A stretch of 64,000 nt of DNA. Origin: Dentipellis sp. KUC8613 (Eukaryota > Basidiomycota > Agaricomycetes > Russulales > Hericiaceae). Both the position numbers and the translations under genes were made by a program. The notes under the pieces were generated by a model, which saw nothing but the letters and a program-made list of their open reading frames with translations, did no database searches and was not told where the DNA came from. Numbering within the stretch: position 1 is the stretch's first letter; every line of letters begins with the position of its first letter. Where the stretch lies: contig NSJX01000042.1 in NCBI GenBank assembly GCA_002286715.1, positions 124,001 to 188,000 of the forward strand. Direction: 5' to 3'. Shown here one piece after another: positions 33,594 through 45,465 of the stretch.

Positions 33594-33762
33594 GCTATAG
33601 CTAGTCACGGTGTGGATCAGAGTCTGAAATGGATTACTTATGGAGGCGCGCGTGTCCGGCGCTTGCCGTAACCGTCTTTGCTCATCCGCTCGTTCTGCCC
33701 TGCTGCCCAGCAGCCCCGCCCCTCCTTCGTCGCTATCGCATCGCGCAAAAAGCATATAAAAC
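33594..33762. promoter_or_regulatory. Shared 169-bp bidirectional promoter of COQ9 and eIF3j
   Basis: Only 169 bp separate the two divergent ATGs. An AT-rich AAAAAGCATATAAAAC directly precedes the eIF3j ATG; no separate TATA box is evident for COQ9. Shared promoter is inferred from spacing. Confidence 0.6.
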
Positions 33763-34805
33763 ATGTCGGATTGGGGTGTGTGCCAGTGCCAGCCTGCGCC
33801 TCTGCGGGCGTCGATTAGACGTGCTCATGGTTCTCGTTCGTAGAGGCTTCGGACACCGAGACGGCGCCGGCCCCGCCGGTGCTCGTGAAGAAACCCGGGA
33901 GGAGTAAGTGGGAGGGCGAGGACGAGGAGGAGAAAAAGCCGCTCGTATGTGGTGCTTTGCGGATGCCTGTGTGCGCGTGCGGGATGCTGATCTGCGAGAT
34001 GTGATTTTCGATCTGCAGAGTGATTGGGAGGCGTCCTCCGACGAGGAGGAGGAGGAGCAGCCCAAGCGCTCCGCTGCGCCCGTCGCGCCCCCGAAGAAAA
34101 AGGGCACGCTGAAGCAGAAGCTCGCGGAGAAGGAGGCTGCGAAGGCCGCACGCGCCGCGGCTGGCGAAGATGAAGACTACGACGAGGATGCGGTCCTGGA
34201 CCCGCGGGCGAAGGCGCGGCTCGACAAGGAACGCGAGCTCAACTCTGACCTGAGCAACGCGGTGGATCTCTTCGGTGCTGCCGCTCTCGGAGGTGCGTCT
34301 CTCTATTCCTGCCCTCCGAGCGTCCACAGATCCGAGATGTGCGATCATGCAATCCAGGCACAACTGTCCCCGAGCTCGACCAGCTCGTCTCTGCGAACCC
34401 GCGCACGAAGGAGGACTTCCAGGATCTCTCGACGAAGATCTTCGAGTACATCATCAAGCGGCACCAGGACAAGCCGCTGTACGCCTCGTTCGTCGAGCAC
34501 CACGTCCGCACGATCGCAGGGCCCCTGCGCGACGTCGAGGTGCGCAAGGCCGCGAGCGCGCTCACGACGCTTGCGAACGAAAAGCAGAAGGAGCAGCGCG
34601 AAAAGCAGAGCGGGAAGAAGAAGCCCAAGGCCGCTGCCAAGCCGACCCTCGGGTCTGCAAAGGTCGCGAGCAAGTACGTGTGCTTTCCATTCTGTACTCC
34701 CCCGTGAGTCTAGGAAGCTGATGACTATTGGTCTTCAGGCACGACACGAGTGTGTACGACGAGGCATTGGACGACTTTGGCTCGAACGCAGACGATTTCA
34801 TGTAG
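33763..34805 (+). CDS. HCR1: Translation initiation factor eIF3 subunit J (Hcr1)
   Basis: eIF3j/Hcr1 is a loosely bound eIF3 subunit that acts at the ribosomal decoding site and in recycling. Exons 33763-33775, 33844-33944, 34019-34292, 34358-34673 and 34739-34805 give 256 residues. The N-terminal acidic motif (SDWEASD, later SDWEASSDEEEEEQP), the KKKGTLKQKLAEKE lysine-rich helix, LDPRAKARLDKERELNSDLS, DLFGA, the folded region around DFQDLSTKIFEYIIKRH, and the C-terminal DEALDDFGSNADDFM match the family. The first exon encodes only MSDW plus one base. The SDWEASD block occurs twice because the 5' exons encode an internal repeat. Cytoplasmic. Confidence 0.92.
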
Positions 34806-35323
34806 ACGCAAGTGTACTGACCATATTGTTGTTGTACTAGCCCATGTAGCTGTACGGATTGGAATTCGCCTCATCTGTTTTTCTATCACTCCTTTCCGGG
34901 ATGTCTATCTAGAATCAATCATATCCTCCTGATAAGTCCGGCTCTCTGACTTCTTCTACGTAGACCAGCTCGAAATTTTGGATCTACTTCGCCAAACACT
35001 CGCAAACATCGCGTTTCGACGCGTTCCGGCGCGACCAGCCGGGATACCCTCCACGAACTCCACTGTGACGATAAGTAGCAACTTCGGACAAAGTCGTCTC
35101 ACGAGCTGAGACAACTCTGTCGGACGATATGTTTGAGTGAAGCAGTGCTCGGAGAGAGACAAACCGGAAGACAGACACCGCCCTTCCGGCAGGAGACGGC
35201 CGAACAAGGCAAATGTGACGCAATGGCCCTAGCGCCCACACAGCCCGCAGGTTACGCTGCGCGCTGTGCGTAGACTCCCTGCTGAGTATTTATCAGACAG
35301 AGCGCTCCTCGTTCAAAGCCGAA
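34806..35323. other. Intergenic region upstream of the Pro-rich protein gene
   Basis: 518 bp; 3' flank of eIF3j followed by the promoter of the next gene, with GAGTATTTATCAG about 40 bp before ATG 35324 as a weak TATA-like site. No ORF of interest. Confidence 0.5.
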
Positions 35324-36661
35324 ATGTCCACCTCGCACACACCGCCGCCGATTCACGACAGTGAAGGCCGTCTCACCGAGGATTTCATCCAAAATGCGTT
35401 CCACAGCTATCTCAAGTCCTCGCTTACCCAGGCGAAGGCCGAGCGATTGCTCGATGTCGATATGCTCAGTAGTGCGGAGGGAGATCTCATGATCACAGGT
35501 ATGTTCGAGTTGTCTTCATCGCAGGAGGTCGGGGATACTGACGAGCAATCAGGACCGGCACTTTGCCTATATTTCGCTGCGCTGCGGTGTACAACCAATC
35601 CCCCTTCTGTGCCACTACCCCGCCTCTCCAAGACTTCCCCGGCGCTGGATCTCTCCACAGATAACTGCCCCAGTCAATTTCTCCCCTTCCTCGAGCTCTG
35701 GGCGCAGACCGTCCCCGACATCCAGTCTCTGACGCCCGAGCTTCAGCACGACCTCGCGCGCGCGATCTGTTCTCTTCCCCCTCTCGCAGCCGCGCCCTCA
35801 CGGAACCCCATCCCACGCCTAGCCGCAGACCTCAAGGCTGTCGCGATCGAAATCAGCCAGCGCCGCTCCTTCCAGGACCGCTATGCCTTCGACCTGCAGG
35901 CCGCGATCGAAGCGGGCGGCGGCAGCCCCCGCGCCAAAGCGTCCTTCGTGCCTCCACCCATGTACACGCCCTCTCCCACCTCCTCCACCTTCCCCTTCCC
36001 ATCGTCCTGCTCCCCGCCTCCCCCGCCTCCCCCATCCCTGACCGTCGAAACCGCGCACAAAGACAAAATCCGCCCGCGCACGCCGACGCTGCTCTCCCCC
36101 GCCGCGCCCGCGATCGAGCTCATCCGCGAGACGCTCTACGCCGCGCTCGCGGACGTGCTCGAGCGCACGCCCTCGCTGCGCGCGCTGCTGCGCCGCGACC
36201 CGCCGCGCGCGTACTTCGCCGCCGTCGCGCTCGCCGCGCTGGGCGTCGCGACGAGCGCGATCACGCCCGCGGGCGGCGTGCGCGGCGTGCTCGGGCAGGA
36301 GCTCACGCGCGCCGCGTGCCCCGACGCGCTGCGCCCGTTCATGGACGAGCTCGCCGCGCTCGGGCGCGACGTGCGCGCGATGGAGGACGCGGACACGGAC
36401 GAGGCCGTGCGCGCGCTGCAGGCGGGCGCGGAGCCGCCCGCGCCGCGCATGGAGCGCGTGCGCGAGATGCTGGAGGTGGGCGTGGGCGTCGCCGAGGCGG
36501 AGGCGCGCCAGAGCGGGGCGGGCCGCCGCAGTGTCGAGGGCCGCGCGGTCGCGTTTGCGAACCGCGTGAATGCGCTTGCGCTTGGCTTGACGAAGCTCCG
36601 CGCGTTCCGCGAGCGCCAGGACGAGGTGTTCAAGGTGCTCGCGGGCGTGGGCCGGTCGTGA
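35324..36661 (+). CDS. Unknown protein with Pro-rich linker and Ala-rich helical C-terminus
   Basis: Not recognised. Best model has one intron, 35499-35552 (54 nt, GTATGT...ATACTGAC...TCAG), giving 427 residues. The intron is a multiple of three and has no stop, so unspliced RNA would add 18 residues in frame (445). N-terminal segment EDFIQNAFHSYLKSSLTQAK is helical; a Pro-rich linker (SSCSPPPPPPPSLTVE) lies near residue 235; the rest (AIELIRETLYAALADVLERT; PRAYFAAVALAALGVATSAI; RPFMDELAALGRDVRAME) is predicted helical and very GC-rich (codon third positions mostly G/C). No signal peptide. The N-terminal part is probably conserved among basidiomycetes, but I cannot name a family. Confidence 0.7.
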   Translation: MSTSHTPPPIHDSEGRLTEDFIQNAFHSYLKSSLTQAKAERLLDVDMLSSAEGDLMITGMFELSSSQEVGDTDEQSGPALCLYFAALRCTTNPPSVPLPRLSKTSPALDLSTDNCPSQFLPFLELWAQTVPDIQSLTPELQHDLARAICSLPPLAAAPSRNPIPRLAADLKAVAIEISQRRSFQDRYAFDLQAAIEAGGGSPRAKASFVPPPMYTPSPTSSTFPFPSSCSPPPPPPPSLTVETAHKDKIRPRTPTLLSPAAPAIELIRETLYAALADVLERTPSLRALLRRDPPRAYFAAVALAALGVATSAITPAGGVRGVLGQELTRAACPDALRPFMDELAALGRDVRAMEDADTDEAVRALQAGAEPPAPRMERVREMLEVGVGVAEAEARQSGAGRRSVEGRAVAFANRVNALALGLTKLRAFRERQDEVFKVLAGVGRS

Positions 36662-36857
36662 TCTGTGCTGGGTGCTGCGGGCTTGGGCTTGGGCTTGGAT
36701 ACATACCCCCTAGGCCTTACTATCTATGTCTATCTTATCGCGCTGTATCCTTACATATCCTCCTGTAGCTCGGAATGCTATGCTAATGTCTGCTGTCTGG
36801 TATCCTAAATTGATACATGCCGTGTAGTGTACCCGTCGCACGCCCGACTCTCCATCT

Positions 36858-38133
36858 CTACGCCTCGAGATTGAACAGCCGCTTCATGCCGACCCACACC
36901 GCAAAGCTGACCGCATTCATCGGGACGACTTTCAGATAGCCGATGCTCAGCCCGACATAGAACGCGCGCCAGCCGCCGCTCGCCCACACCGTGCGCACGG
37001 TCTCCGCCCAGCCGAGCCAGCGGTCGGGGCGCGTGAGGCCGCCGACCTGCATGCGGCGGCGCACGACCTCGAACGGGTACGACACGGACTGCGCGACCGC
37101 GCCCGCGATCGCGCCCACGCCGAGGTCGTGCAGCGGCGCGGGCCGCTTCCGCGGCGGGAGCGTCGCGCGCAGCCAGCCCCACATGAGGAAGGACGTGCCC
37201 GCGTACGGGACCATGCCCGTCAGGCTCACCGTGAAGCCGCGGTAGAACTTGAGCAGCGGGACGCGGTGCATCAGCGGCGCCGCGCCGGACGAGGACGAGG
37301 ACGGGGTCACGGCGCCTTCGTGGTAGATCGTGCGTGCGGCGCTCACGAAGGACGGGCGGAGACGCTGCGCGGGCGGCTGGGGGAGCGTGCCCGGAGGGAG
37401 GGGCGTCGCGGTGGCGGGCGCGCGGGTCTGGAAGGCCATGCGGACGCGGATGAGCTCGAGCGGGTACGTGAGCAGCACGGAGCAGGTCCCTGCGGGGGTT
37501 GGTCAGCGCGCGGAAGTGGGTGGGTGGGGTGGGGCGGCCGCACCCGATAGTGCGCCAGCGGCGAAGCGGCGGAGGTTCGTCTCGTCCGCGGGCGTGGGCA
37601 TGAGCATCTGTGTGAGATGAATGAGAAGTAGATAGTTTTGGGAGTTTTGGGAGCGCGTACGACGTGTGCCTGGTCATATGCTAGGAATTTAATGCCTGCG
37701 TAGGGGAAGACACGGAGCAGTGTAGCTGAATGGCCCTGCAGCAGCCCACGAATTCCACCCTCCTTGTAGATTTGTGACGCAGCGCAAAACGCGCCGCTCC
37801 ATGATCCTACAAGGGAGACAGATGTGAGATACCCATGGAGCGTAAAATTGGCACGCGCACGCACCTGCATATTTCTGAAAGTCGGGGTTAGATGCCTGGA
37901 AGAGGATCTTGACTCGGTCGAGCGGGGCGACCACGGTTTTGGCCTGCAAGACACACCAAGCCGTCGTCATCCATCGTGCCTGCATGTCCACGTCCACACG
38001 GGGTACTCACGACGCATCCCGCGATCCCGCCCGCGACGCCGGAGCGGAGGAGGCGGTCGAGGTTGTGCGGCTGGAGCTTCCTGCGCGACTGGGAAGGGCG
38101 GGTGTCGAGAGCGGCGGCGGCATCGGAACTCAT
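36858..38133 (-). CDS. Mitochondrial carrier of the LEU5 / SLC25A16-A42 type (CoA transport)
   Basis: Inner-membrane solute carrier. Exons in transcript order are 38133-38011, 37943-37865, 37806-37661, 37607-37544 and 37489-36858 (347 residues). Three carrier repeats with PX[DE]XX[KR] signatures are visible: [24 protein letters not shown] and [14 protein letters not shown]. The first repeat also shows [20 protein letters not shown] followed by [10 protein letters not shown], the pattern I associate with yeast Leu5 and human SLC25A16/A42, which move coenzyme A into mitochondria. The substrate is therefore inferred. A long Ala/Pro/Ser insert ([19 protein letters not shown]) separates the second signature from its helix partner. 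Start ATG 38133; all intron joins keep frame. Confidence 0.88.
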
Positions 38134-38434
38134 TCGAGACGGCGGCGGGGAGGAGCCTGCGCGCTGGGCGAGCAGTGCGGGGTAGAGAAATACTCTCGAG
38201 TCGAGAACCGAGAATGGCGCTGACCGACGGCATATCTTCATTGCTGCACGTGACCTCCCCCGACCCGCCTACCCGGGCGCTTCGATTTCGTCTTTTGTGC
38301 CTCCAGCATCACGTCTGCTCTGTATAGTAGTATGTCTCTTCCCAAGCGCTGGTCGTTTGCAGGCTCGCGTGCCGACTGAACATATTCATAGGAAAATACC
38401 CCGCGACAGGACTTTCAGCCCGCAGCACTAAGCA
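38134..38434. other. Divergent promoter region (carrier gene - / N-acetyltransferase +)
   Basis: 301 bp between divergent ATGs; CTCTGTATAGTAGTATG near 38316-38332 is a weak TATA-like match for the plus gene. Nothing else seen. Confidence 0.5.
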
Positions 38435-39885
38435 ATGATCGACAATACGACTTCTGCACCTGGTCGATTATTCGACGGTGCCTTCATCCGATCCATCCCA
38501 TCGCCTTATACCCCATCGCAAATCAGACAATATCTAAAGAATATTGGTTGGCCGGCGTTAGCAGATGCTGCCGATGACAGCCTACAGTCCAACGCAAGCC
38601 CGGACACCGCCATCACATTCGACGCGAACCTCGAGAACCTCAGCCGGCTCATGTACCTCCACACCGTCGCATTCCCGACCGACAACTCCGACATGCACTA
38701 GTACGTGCGTCTGCGTCTCTTTCTCCTTCATCGCACGCGCCCGCGCCGTTCTCCGTACTAAGCACGGACGACGCAGCACGCCCGAACACCTCATGCCCGT
38801 CGAGCCGCAGCGCCTCTTCACGCGCATGGTCGCCGAGTCCAAGGGCAGCTACTGCTTCGGGCACAACGGGCTCCTGCTGGGCATCCTCCGCGGGCTCGGG
38901 TACCGGTACGCTCACGCCGCTCTTCCTCCTACTCCCCACCTCACACCGCCCACTAACCGCCCGCCCACAGCGCCTACCCCGCCTCCGCACGCGTCCTGCT
39001 CCCCCGCCCGCCCGCAGCCAACCGCACGTACACGTACCTGTCGCACCTGCTCCTCCTCGTGCAGCCGCACGCGGACTCGAACATCACGTACGCCGTCGAC
39101 GTCGGGTTCGGCGGCACGGGCCCCCTGCGCCCGATCCTGCTCGCCGACGGGCGCGGCGGGCGGCGGCAGCACGTGGATGTGGACAATGGCGTCACGCAGG
39201 GCGGGTGGGTGTGGGGGACGTTCCCGCCCGAGCGCCACCGGCTCGTGCGCGCTGCGTATCCCGCGAGCAGCCTCGGTGCGTCCGGATCCCATCTTACCTA
39301 ATTATGCGCCTCCCGTCGCGTGCTGACATGTCGTTTCCCTTCTCTGCTGCAGCGACGAGCCTGTCCGCCGACAGCACCGCGCCGCTGCGCGACTGGCACA
39401 TGCAGGTCTCGCACGACCCCGCGCGCGCGGAGGCGGAGGCGGAGGCGGGCTGGATGACGCTGTACACGTTCGCGGAGGCCGAGTTCTTCCAGCGCGATAT
39501 CGAGGTGGCGAGCTACGCCGTGTGCAGGCTGCCCGGGACCGTGCTGTCCGACAGCGTGGTCGCGATCCGCCGGTTTGCGGTGCGCGGCGAGGACGCGCGG
39601 GGGCTGCTCGTGGTGCGTGAGGACGACGGGGGTGCAGCGGGCGTGCAGGCGCTGGACGCGGCGGACGCGGCGGACGCGGCGCTGCCGTGGGTGGGGAAGT
39701 GGACGCTGGAGGATAGGCGGGGCGTGAAGCGCGTCGGGGGCGCGAAGCTCGAGGAGGTGGGGTTGGCGAGCGAGCTGGAAAGGGTGAGGATGCTGCGGGA
39801 GGTGTTTGGGATCAGCGTTGCGGATGGGGATGTTAAGTGGATTGAGGGGACGAAGGTGGCGTTCCGGCCGGAGGGTGCGGCGTGA
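38435..39885 (+). CDS. Arylamine N-acetyltransferase
   Basis: NAT enzymes transfer acetyl or related acyl groups from CoA to arylamines, hydrazines or similar xenobiotics. Exons 38435-38700, 38777-38905, 38971-39275 and 39353-39885 give 410 residues, longer than the ~280-330 usual. Catalytic triad candidates: Cys in GSYCFGHNGLLLGILRGLGY, His in YLSHLLLLVQ, Asp in YAVDVGFGGTGPLRP. The N-terminus has the expected YLKNIGWP and NLENLSRLMYLHTVAFPTDN; the C-terminus has FFQRDIEVASYAVCR. The invariant Gly-Gly before tyrosine-cysteine is Gly-Ser here, a mild variant. An Ala/Asp-rich insert (ALDAADAADAALPW) lies late in the protein. Some fungal NATs detoxify benzoxazolinone metabolites with malonyl-CoA; substrate here unknown. 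Confidence 0.85.
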
Positions 39886-41278
39886 GGTAGGTGTGATTCA
39901 TTGTGGTGGTGATATAAGGGCTATCTGGTAGTGTTTTTGAATGGGAAGTGCAGAACTATTTCTGACCGTATGAGCGTTAGCCAGCAGCGTTTAATTCCTG
40001 CGTTCCGATCCTCTTCTATCAGGACTGGATCACCTTGATAGATAGTGATGGCAGCTCACCAGCGCCCGTGCCCATGAATGCCTGCAGGCAAGTTGGACTC
40101 CCGAAAGCTCATACGGCGGAATCAAGTGAGAGAGTGACGGAAGGCAATACTGATAGCACACGTACAACGTTATTTAATTTACACTTTACGTACTGACAGC
40201 CGAGTGGGTTGTACAAGCGAGCTGCCGGCAAGCCTCGACCCTCGACAAGCTGGCATCCCGATATTCGCACAAGCACCGGCGTATTGCCATCTCACTTCCG
40301 AGGGGAACAACACGATACGTGAAACGAACGTGGGAGCCAGTGAAGGTTTGGGCTTGTTCGTGCACGGTGGTTCATGGTGTTCTGTTAGGCAGCATGTGGG
40401 TGTCATAGCGGGAGACGATTCAGACCCGCACGGCCCCGTTACGCGGAGGTGCTGACCAGGGGTGTGCAGGAACCTGGTTCGGTGAAGCGGAAGCTGAAGC
40501 TGTGTCCCGAAGAGGAAGCAACTCAGCCGTTCGATAACGAAAAAGCCACTTGATTCTTTGCGGGTAAGGACGCACTGGCACCGGTGTATGCACAGGCTGT
40601 CAATCTTGCTGCGAGCTGGACTCGTGCCAATCCAGTCCAGAGCTCGCAAGCGCACAGGGCATTGACAAGCATCGATTACGCTGCCCGGAAGGACGGGGCT
40701 GCGGAAGGCGCGGCCTGCGTGGCGTCATGCAGCGGCGATCGCGAGACAGCGATAAGTAAAAGTGAAAGACAACACCAAACCCTGCGCAGACAGCTCGAGC
40801 ACAGGCAGTTGCTCTCGCGTCTAACTGGTTGCTGATGGCCACGAAATCGACATCTGGTGATCCTGATAAGTGGGTTGCTGCACATGCAACAGAGCGGTCG
40901 CCTGGGTGGCCCTGAGCGTGTTGACGAACTGCTCCAGGGCGGCGGGTGCTCTGCAGACCAGCTGGCTCACCTGTGCAGCCCGAAGCTGGTCCTATACTGT
41001 GCACCTCGAGATGGTTTCAGCGCTTCGATGCGCAGCGGAATAAAACTGTGCAGGGGAAGTCAGAGAAGGGACGAATTGAAAGGGGAGAGGACTCGGAGGG
41101 CAGTGATGGACGCGCAAGCCGTGGCAGTAGCGTTGGTGGCTTTGATCAGCAGCGCCCTGAGACTCATTACGTGCGGGCCCGTCTGTGTCCGCCCTCTCCT
41201 TTTCTCCACATTCGCTCCTTGCCACCGACCACCTCGTTCTCTTCGACGACCACAAGCCAACACTCGCTACTTTCCACC
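39886..41278. other. Intergenic region upstream of PSD2
   Basis: 1.4 kb with several overlapping small ORFs on both strands but none with motifs or splice logic. The last 120 bp are pyrimidine-rich (CCGCCCTCTCCTTTTCTCC), a common promoter feature next to fungal start codons. A small unrecognised gene cannot be excluded. Confidence 0.5.
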
Positions 41279-44200
41279 ATGGTCGCCGCGGCGAAGGCCA
41301 AGAAGGGGCTCAAAATCGGCCGCAATGCCCTTATGTCTGCTGCCCGTCTCCCCGCGCGTGTCTCGGGAGGCCTGGGCAGTGGCAGAAACAACTTCACCCC
41401 AATACAGGGGGAGGTGCCCATCGTCATCCTGCGCGTACAGGTCCTGGGGTGTTGCGATCTGCTCGCGAAGGATCGGGGTGGATCCAGTGACCCGTGCGTA
41501 ACCATACCCCCTGTCCAGCGCGTCCTTTGCTGAACACAATGGCTCGTTATGTCCTTTCAGCTTCGTCGTCGTGTCCGTCCTGAGCCGACGACAGCAGACC
41601 CCCGTCGTGAAACGCTCCACCAACCCCGTGTATGCGGCGAAAGACGCGACGTTCGACTTCCCCATATATCTGTCGCTAGCAGACAAACTCGGCGTGGTGG
41701 AGCTGGTCGTCTGGGACAAGGACATGCTCAAGAAGGACTACTTGGGCGAAGCTGCGCTTCCTCTGGAGGATTGGTTCAAGGATTCGAAATACGCGTTTGA
41801 CGATCCCGGCAACGAGGTAAGCATATACTTCTATATGGGCCCCGTAGACGTTCTCGCCCCTGTCGGGTGGCGGCGCGTTACATCCGACGGTTACTGCAAA
41901 TCTCGATGATTGCAGAGCTACGTTCCATTATGATGCTGTCCTGCGGCACGTCCCTGGTGTGTCCCACGATGCGTAAATACTCGGGAGTGTGATTACTTCG
42001 GTGGATCCACAAACGCGTCTCAGCTATTTCCGTCTCGCATGCTGCTACGGGTTCTGACGAGCCCCAAATAGCCCTTCTCCGTGCCGCTAGTATCGACGCG
42101 TGGAAACACGAATGCGACCGGCACGCTCCGCCTCAAGCTGGGCTTCGTCAACCCACCCAACGTGAACAACCTCGCCGAATTCGACGAGACGTATAACGAG
42201 CTCGTCAAGCGATCCCGGCCGAGCCTCGTTTCCGCGCCCCCCGTACGTGTCTTTCCCATGTGCTCCCGCATCGCACTCTGGTCTCACGCCCACGTTCATC
42301 CACGCGCGCATATAACCTGCACATGCTAGACCGAGGGCGTCGGCACGATCCGCTCCCACCAGACAGGCCCTGCATTCGAGGACGACGGGTTCGACTCCGA
42401 CGAGGGCGAGGGCGACATGACGGACGACGACGAGTACTTCCCGCCCACGTCCGCATCCCCCTCCCCGCCGTCGCCCCCGAAGATCGACACGTCCACCACC
42501 ATCGTGGCCCCCATGCCGCGCAGCGCCTCGCCCGAGACGACCCCCACGCTCGCGCCCAAGATCCCCATCAACATCAACCCGCCGACGCCCGTCTCGAAGC
42601 CGCCGTCCCCGAGCACCGGCTTCTCGATCCCCAAGATCTTCCCGCGCCGCCCCTCCCTGCCTATGTCTTCTAACTCGTACGACTCGACGCTAGTGGGGTC
42701 TACAAGCGCAAGTGTGCCTACGAGTGCAAGTGCAAGCGCAAGTGGGAGCTCGACGCCCAGCGCCGTATCGAGTCCGCCGGTGCTCACCACCCACTCGCGG
42801 AGCGCCAGCACGGGGGCCTCGACACCAACTGCCACGCGCAAGAAGCGGCTGCGCAAGTCGTGGGGCGCGGGGAACAAGAAGGGCGACTTTGACTTCAACG
42901 CGGCGAACGACATCGTGGGCATCGTCATGCTCGAGATCCACGGCGCGACGGACCTGCCCAAGTTGCGGAATAGTGCGTGCTGCCTGCGATCGCATGACCT
43001 TTTTTTTTTGCTGATGCTCGCGCAGTGACGCGGACGGGCTGGGACATGGATCCGTTCGTGGTCATCTCGTTCGGCAAGAAGGTCTTCCGGACGCGCGTCG
43101 TGCGCCATTCGCTGAACCCGGTGTGGGACGAGAAGCTGCTGTTCCACGTCCGGCGGTACGAGACCGCGTTCAAAGCGCAGCTGACGGTGCTCGACTGGGA
43201 CAAGCTCTCCTCGAACGACCACGTCGGCGACGCGAGCTTCGAGGTCGCGCAGCTCTCGGCGAACGTGCCGAAGAAGGACCCCCAGACCGGGCTGTACCCG
43301 AAGGAAGACGACAACACGCGCTCGTTCCAGGAGTTCACCGTGCCCCTGCGCACCGCGAAGGAGATGCCCTGGGAGTCGAAGCACCACCCGACGATCACGT
43401 TCCGCGCAAAGTACCAGCCGTACGACGCGCTCCGGCAGCGCTTCTGGTACCAGTTCCTGGAGCAGTACGACTCGGACAACACCGGCTCGCTCTCGCACCT
43501 CGAGCTCACGTCCATGCTCGACTCGCTCGGCTCGACGCTCTCGCGGCAGACGATCAGCAGCTTCTTCACGCGCTGGGGCAAGAAGCCGAGCGAGGACGAG
43601 ATCACGTACGAGGAGGCGATCCAGTGCCTCGAGACGGAGATATGCCGCCCGCAGAGCGAGAAGCGCCGCATCCCGCCCGGCGACGCCGCCGGCGACACGA
43701 GCACCGCCGCCACGCCCAGCGCGGGCGCCCTCGGCGCGCACACCCCGCTCGCGCTCGACCAGCTCGACTTCTCCGGCCCCGCGCTCAGCATGCCCGAGCC
43801 CGCCGCGCCGCGCCAGCCGTACAAGCCCGCGCCGCCCGCGCCGTACCCCACGGAGCCGATGCAGGTGCCGCTGCCGTCCGGCGCGGACGCGCAGGTGCTG
43901 CCCGAGCACGCGCACGCGCTCGACGCGATCGCGAGCGAGAAGGAGCTCCCGCCGCGCGCGCCGGGGATCCTGCAGCAGCAGGCGTCGACGTCCTCGTCGG
44001 ACGCGGAGGACTCGTCCGGCTCCGGCTCGGGCAGCGGCGACTCGGGCTCGGACGACTCGTTCGAGCGCGTGATCAATGTGAAGAGCTGCCCGCTGTGCCA
44101 CCGCCCGCGCATGAACTCGAAGGCGGAGCGCGATATCGTGACGCACCTCGCGGTGTGTGCGAGCCAGGACTGGGCGCGCGTGGACAGGATCATGGTGGGC

Positions 44201-45465
44201 AACTTTGTGACGGCGAGCCAGGCGCAGAGGAAGTGGTACACGAAGGTGATCTCGAAGGTCTCGGCGGGGAACTACAAGCTCGGCGCGGTATGTAGTGGTT
44301 GTTGCTGCTTTGCGATGTTGACTGAGGCTGATGATGTGTATGTGCAGAATTCGGCGAATATCATTGTGCAGAACCGCATCACGGGCCAGTTGGAAGAGGA
44401 GAAGATGCAGGTATATGTGCGATTGGGTATTCGATTGTTGTATAAAGGTGCTCGAGGCAAGATGGAAGGTGCCAGAGGTATGAAACTTCTCCCTTTCGCT
44501 GCGCGCTTTGATTAACGGTCCATGTAGCTCGGCGGCTGCTCAAGTCGTTATCCATCAAGCAAGGCATCAAGTACGATTCTCCAGAATCTGCGCAGGATAT
44601 TCCGAGCTTCATCCAATTCCACAAGTTGAACGTGGATGAGATTCGGGACCCAATCAGTTCCTTCAGTAGGTATCCTCAAAGCACGGCGTATCCTAGCTAA
44701 CCCCTGCCTCCAGAAACGTTCAATGAGTTCTTCTACCGAAAATTGAAGCCGGAGGCGCGACCTGTGGAGGAGCCTGACAATGGAGAGCGTCTTGTGAGCG
44801 CTGCGGACTGTCGTCTTATGGCATTCGAGTCTGTCTCGGAAGCAACAAGACTGTGGATCAAGGGTCGCGAGTTCACTGTCGCGCGACTGCTGGGCGATGC
44901 GTACAAGGGCCAGGCCGAGCGCTATAATGGCGGCGCGCTGGCGATCTTCCGACTTGCGCCGCAGGATTACCATCGATTCCATTCGCCGGTAGATGGTACC
45001 ATCGGTCCGATGACGGATATCTCGGGCGAGTATTACACTGTCAATGTAAGTCATATGAGATCCTTCTGTGACATGGCCTCATCATTATTGTCTACAGCCC
45101 CAAGCCATCCGTACTACATTGGACGTTTATGGTGAAAATGTCCGCAAGATTGTCCCCATCGACAGTCCGCACTTCGGACGCGTCATGGCAGTCTGCGTGG
45201 GCGCCATGATGGTCGGAAGTATCAAGACGACGGTGGCTGAGGGCGAGCAAGTCAAACGAGGGCAAGAGTTCGGATACTTTGCCTTCGGTAAGTTTCATAT
45301 TCCACAAGTTGCAAGCTGAATGCTGACACTTGAGTAGGTGGCTCGACTATCGTCGTGTTGTTCGAGAAGGGCGTGGTTGAATGGGATGAGGATCTGCTCA
45401 TCAATGGTCGCGCGTCGTTAGAGACGCTCGTACGCGTCGGAATGGGCATCGGGCGCCGGGCGTGA
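41279..45465 (+). CDS. PSD2: Phosphatidylserine decarboxylase, C2-domain (PSD2) type
   Basis: Makes phosphatidylethanolamine from phosphatidylserine in Golgi/endosomal membranes (yeast Psd2). Ten exons: 41279-41493, 41561-41816, 42072-42242, 42330-42972, 43026-44287, 44348-44477, 44528-44665, 44714-45045, 45098-45287, 45338-45465 (1154 residues). First C2 domain: [20 protein letters not shown]...[17 protein letters not shown] Ser/Pro-rich linker follows. Second C2: [16 protein letters not shown]...[12 protein letters not shown]. An EF-hand-like loop ([13 protein letters not shown]) and a Cys/His pair motif ([20 protein letters not shown]) precede the decarboxylase domain: [42 protein letters not shown] and [14 protein letters not shown] is the self-cleavage site that yields the pyruvoyl group. 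The 255-nt intron 41817-42071 is unusually long for this window. Intron 44288-44347 is in frame. Confidence 0.92.

Noticed and set aside
42326..44146. 606-codon minus-strand ORF
   Set aside because: Antisense shadow of PSD2; Arg/Ala/Val-rich composition arises from high GC third positions of the real gene.
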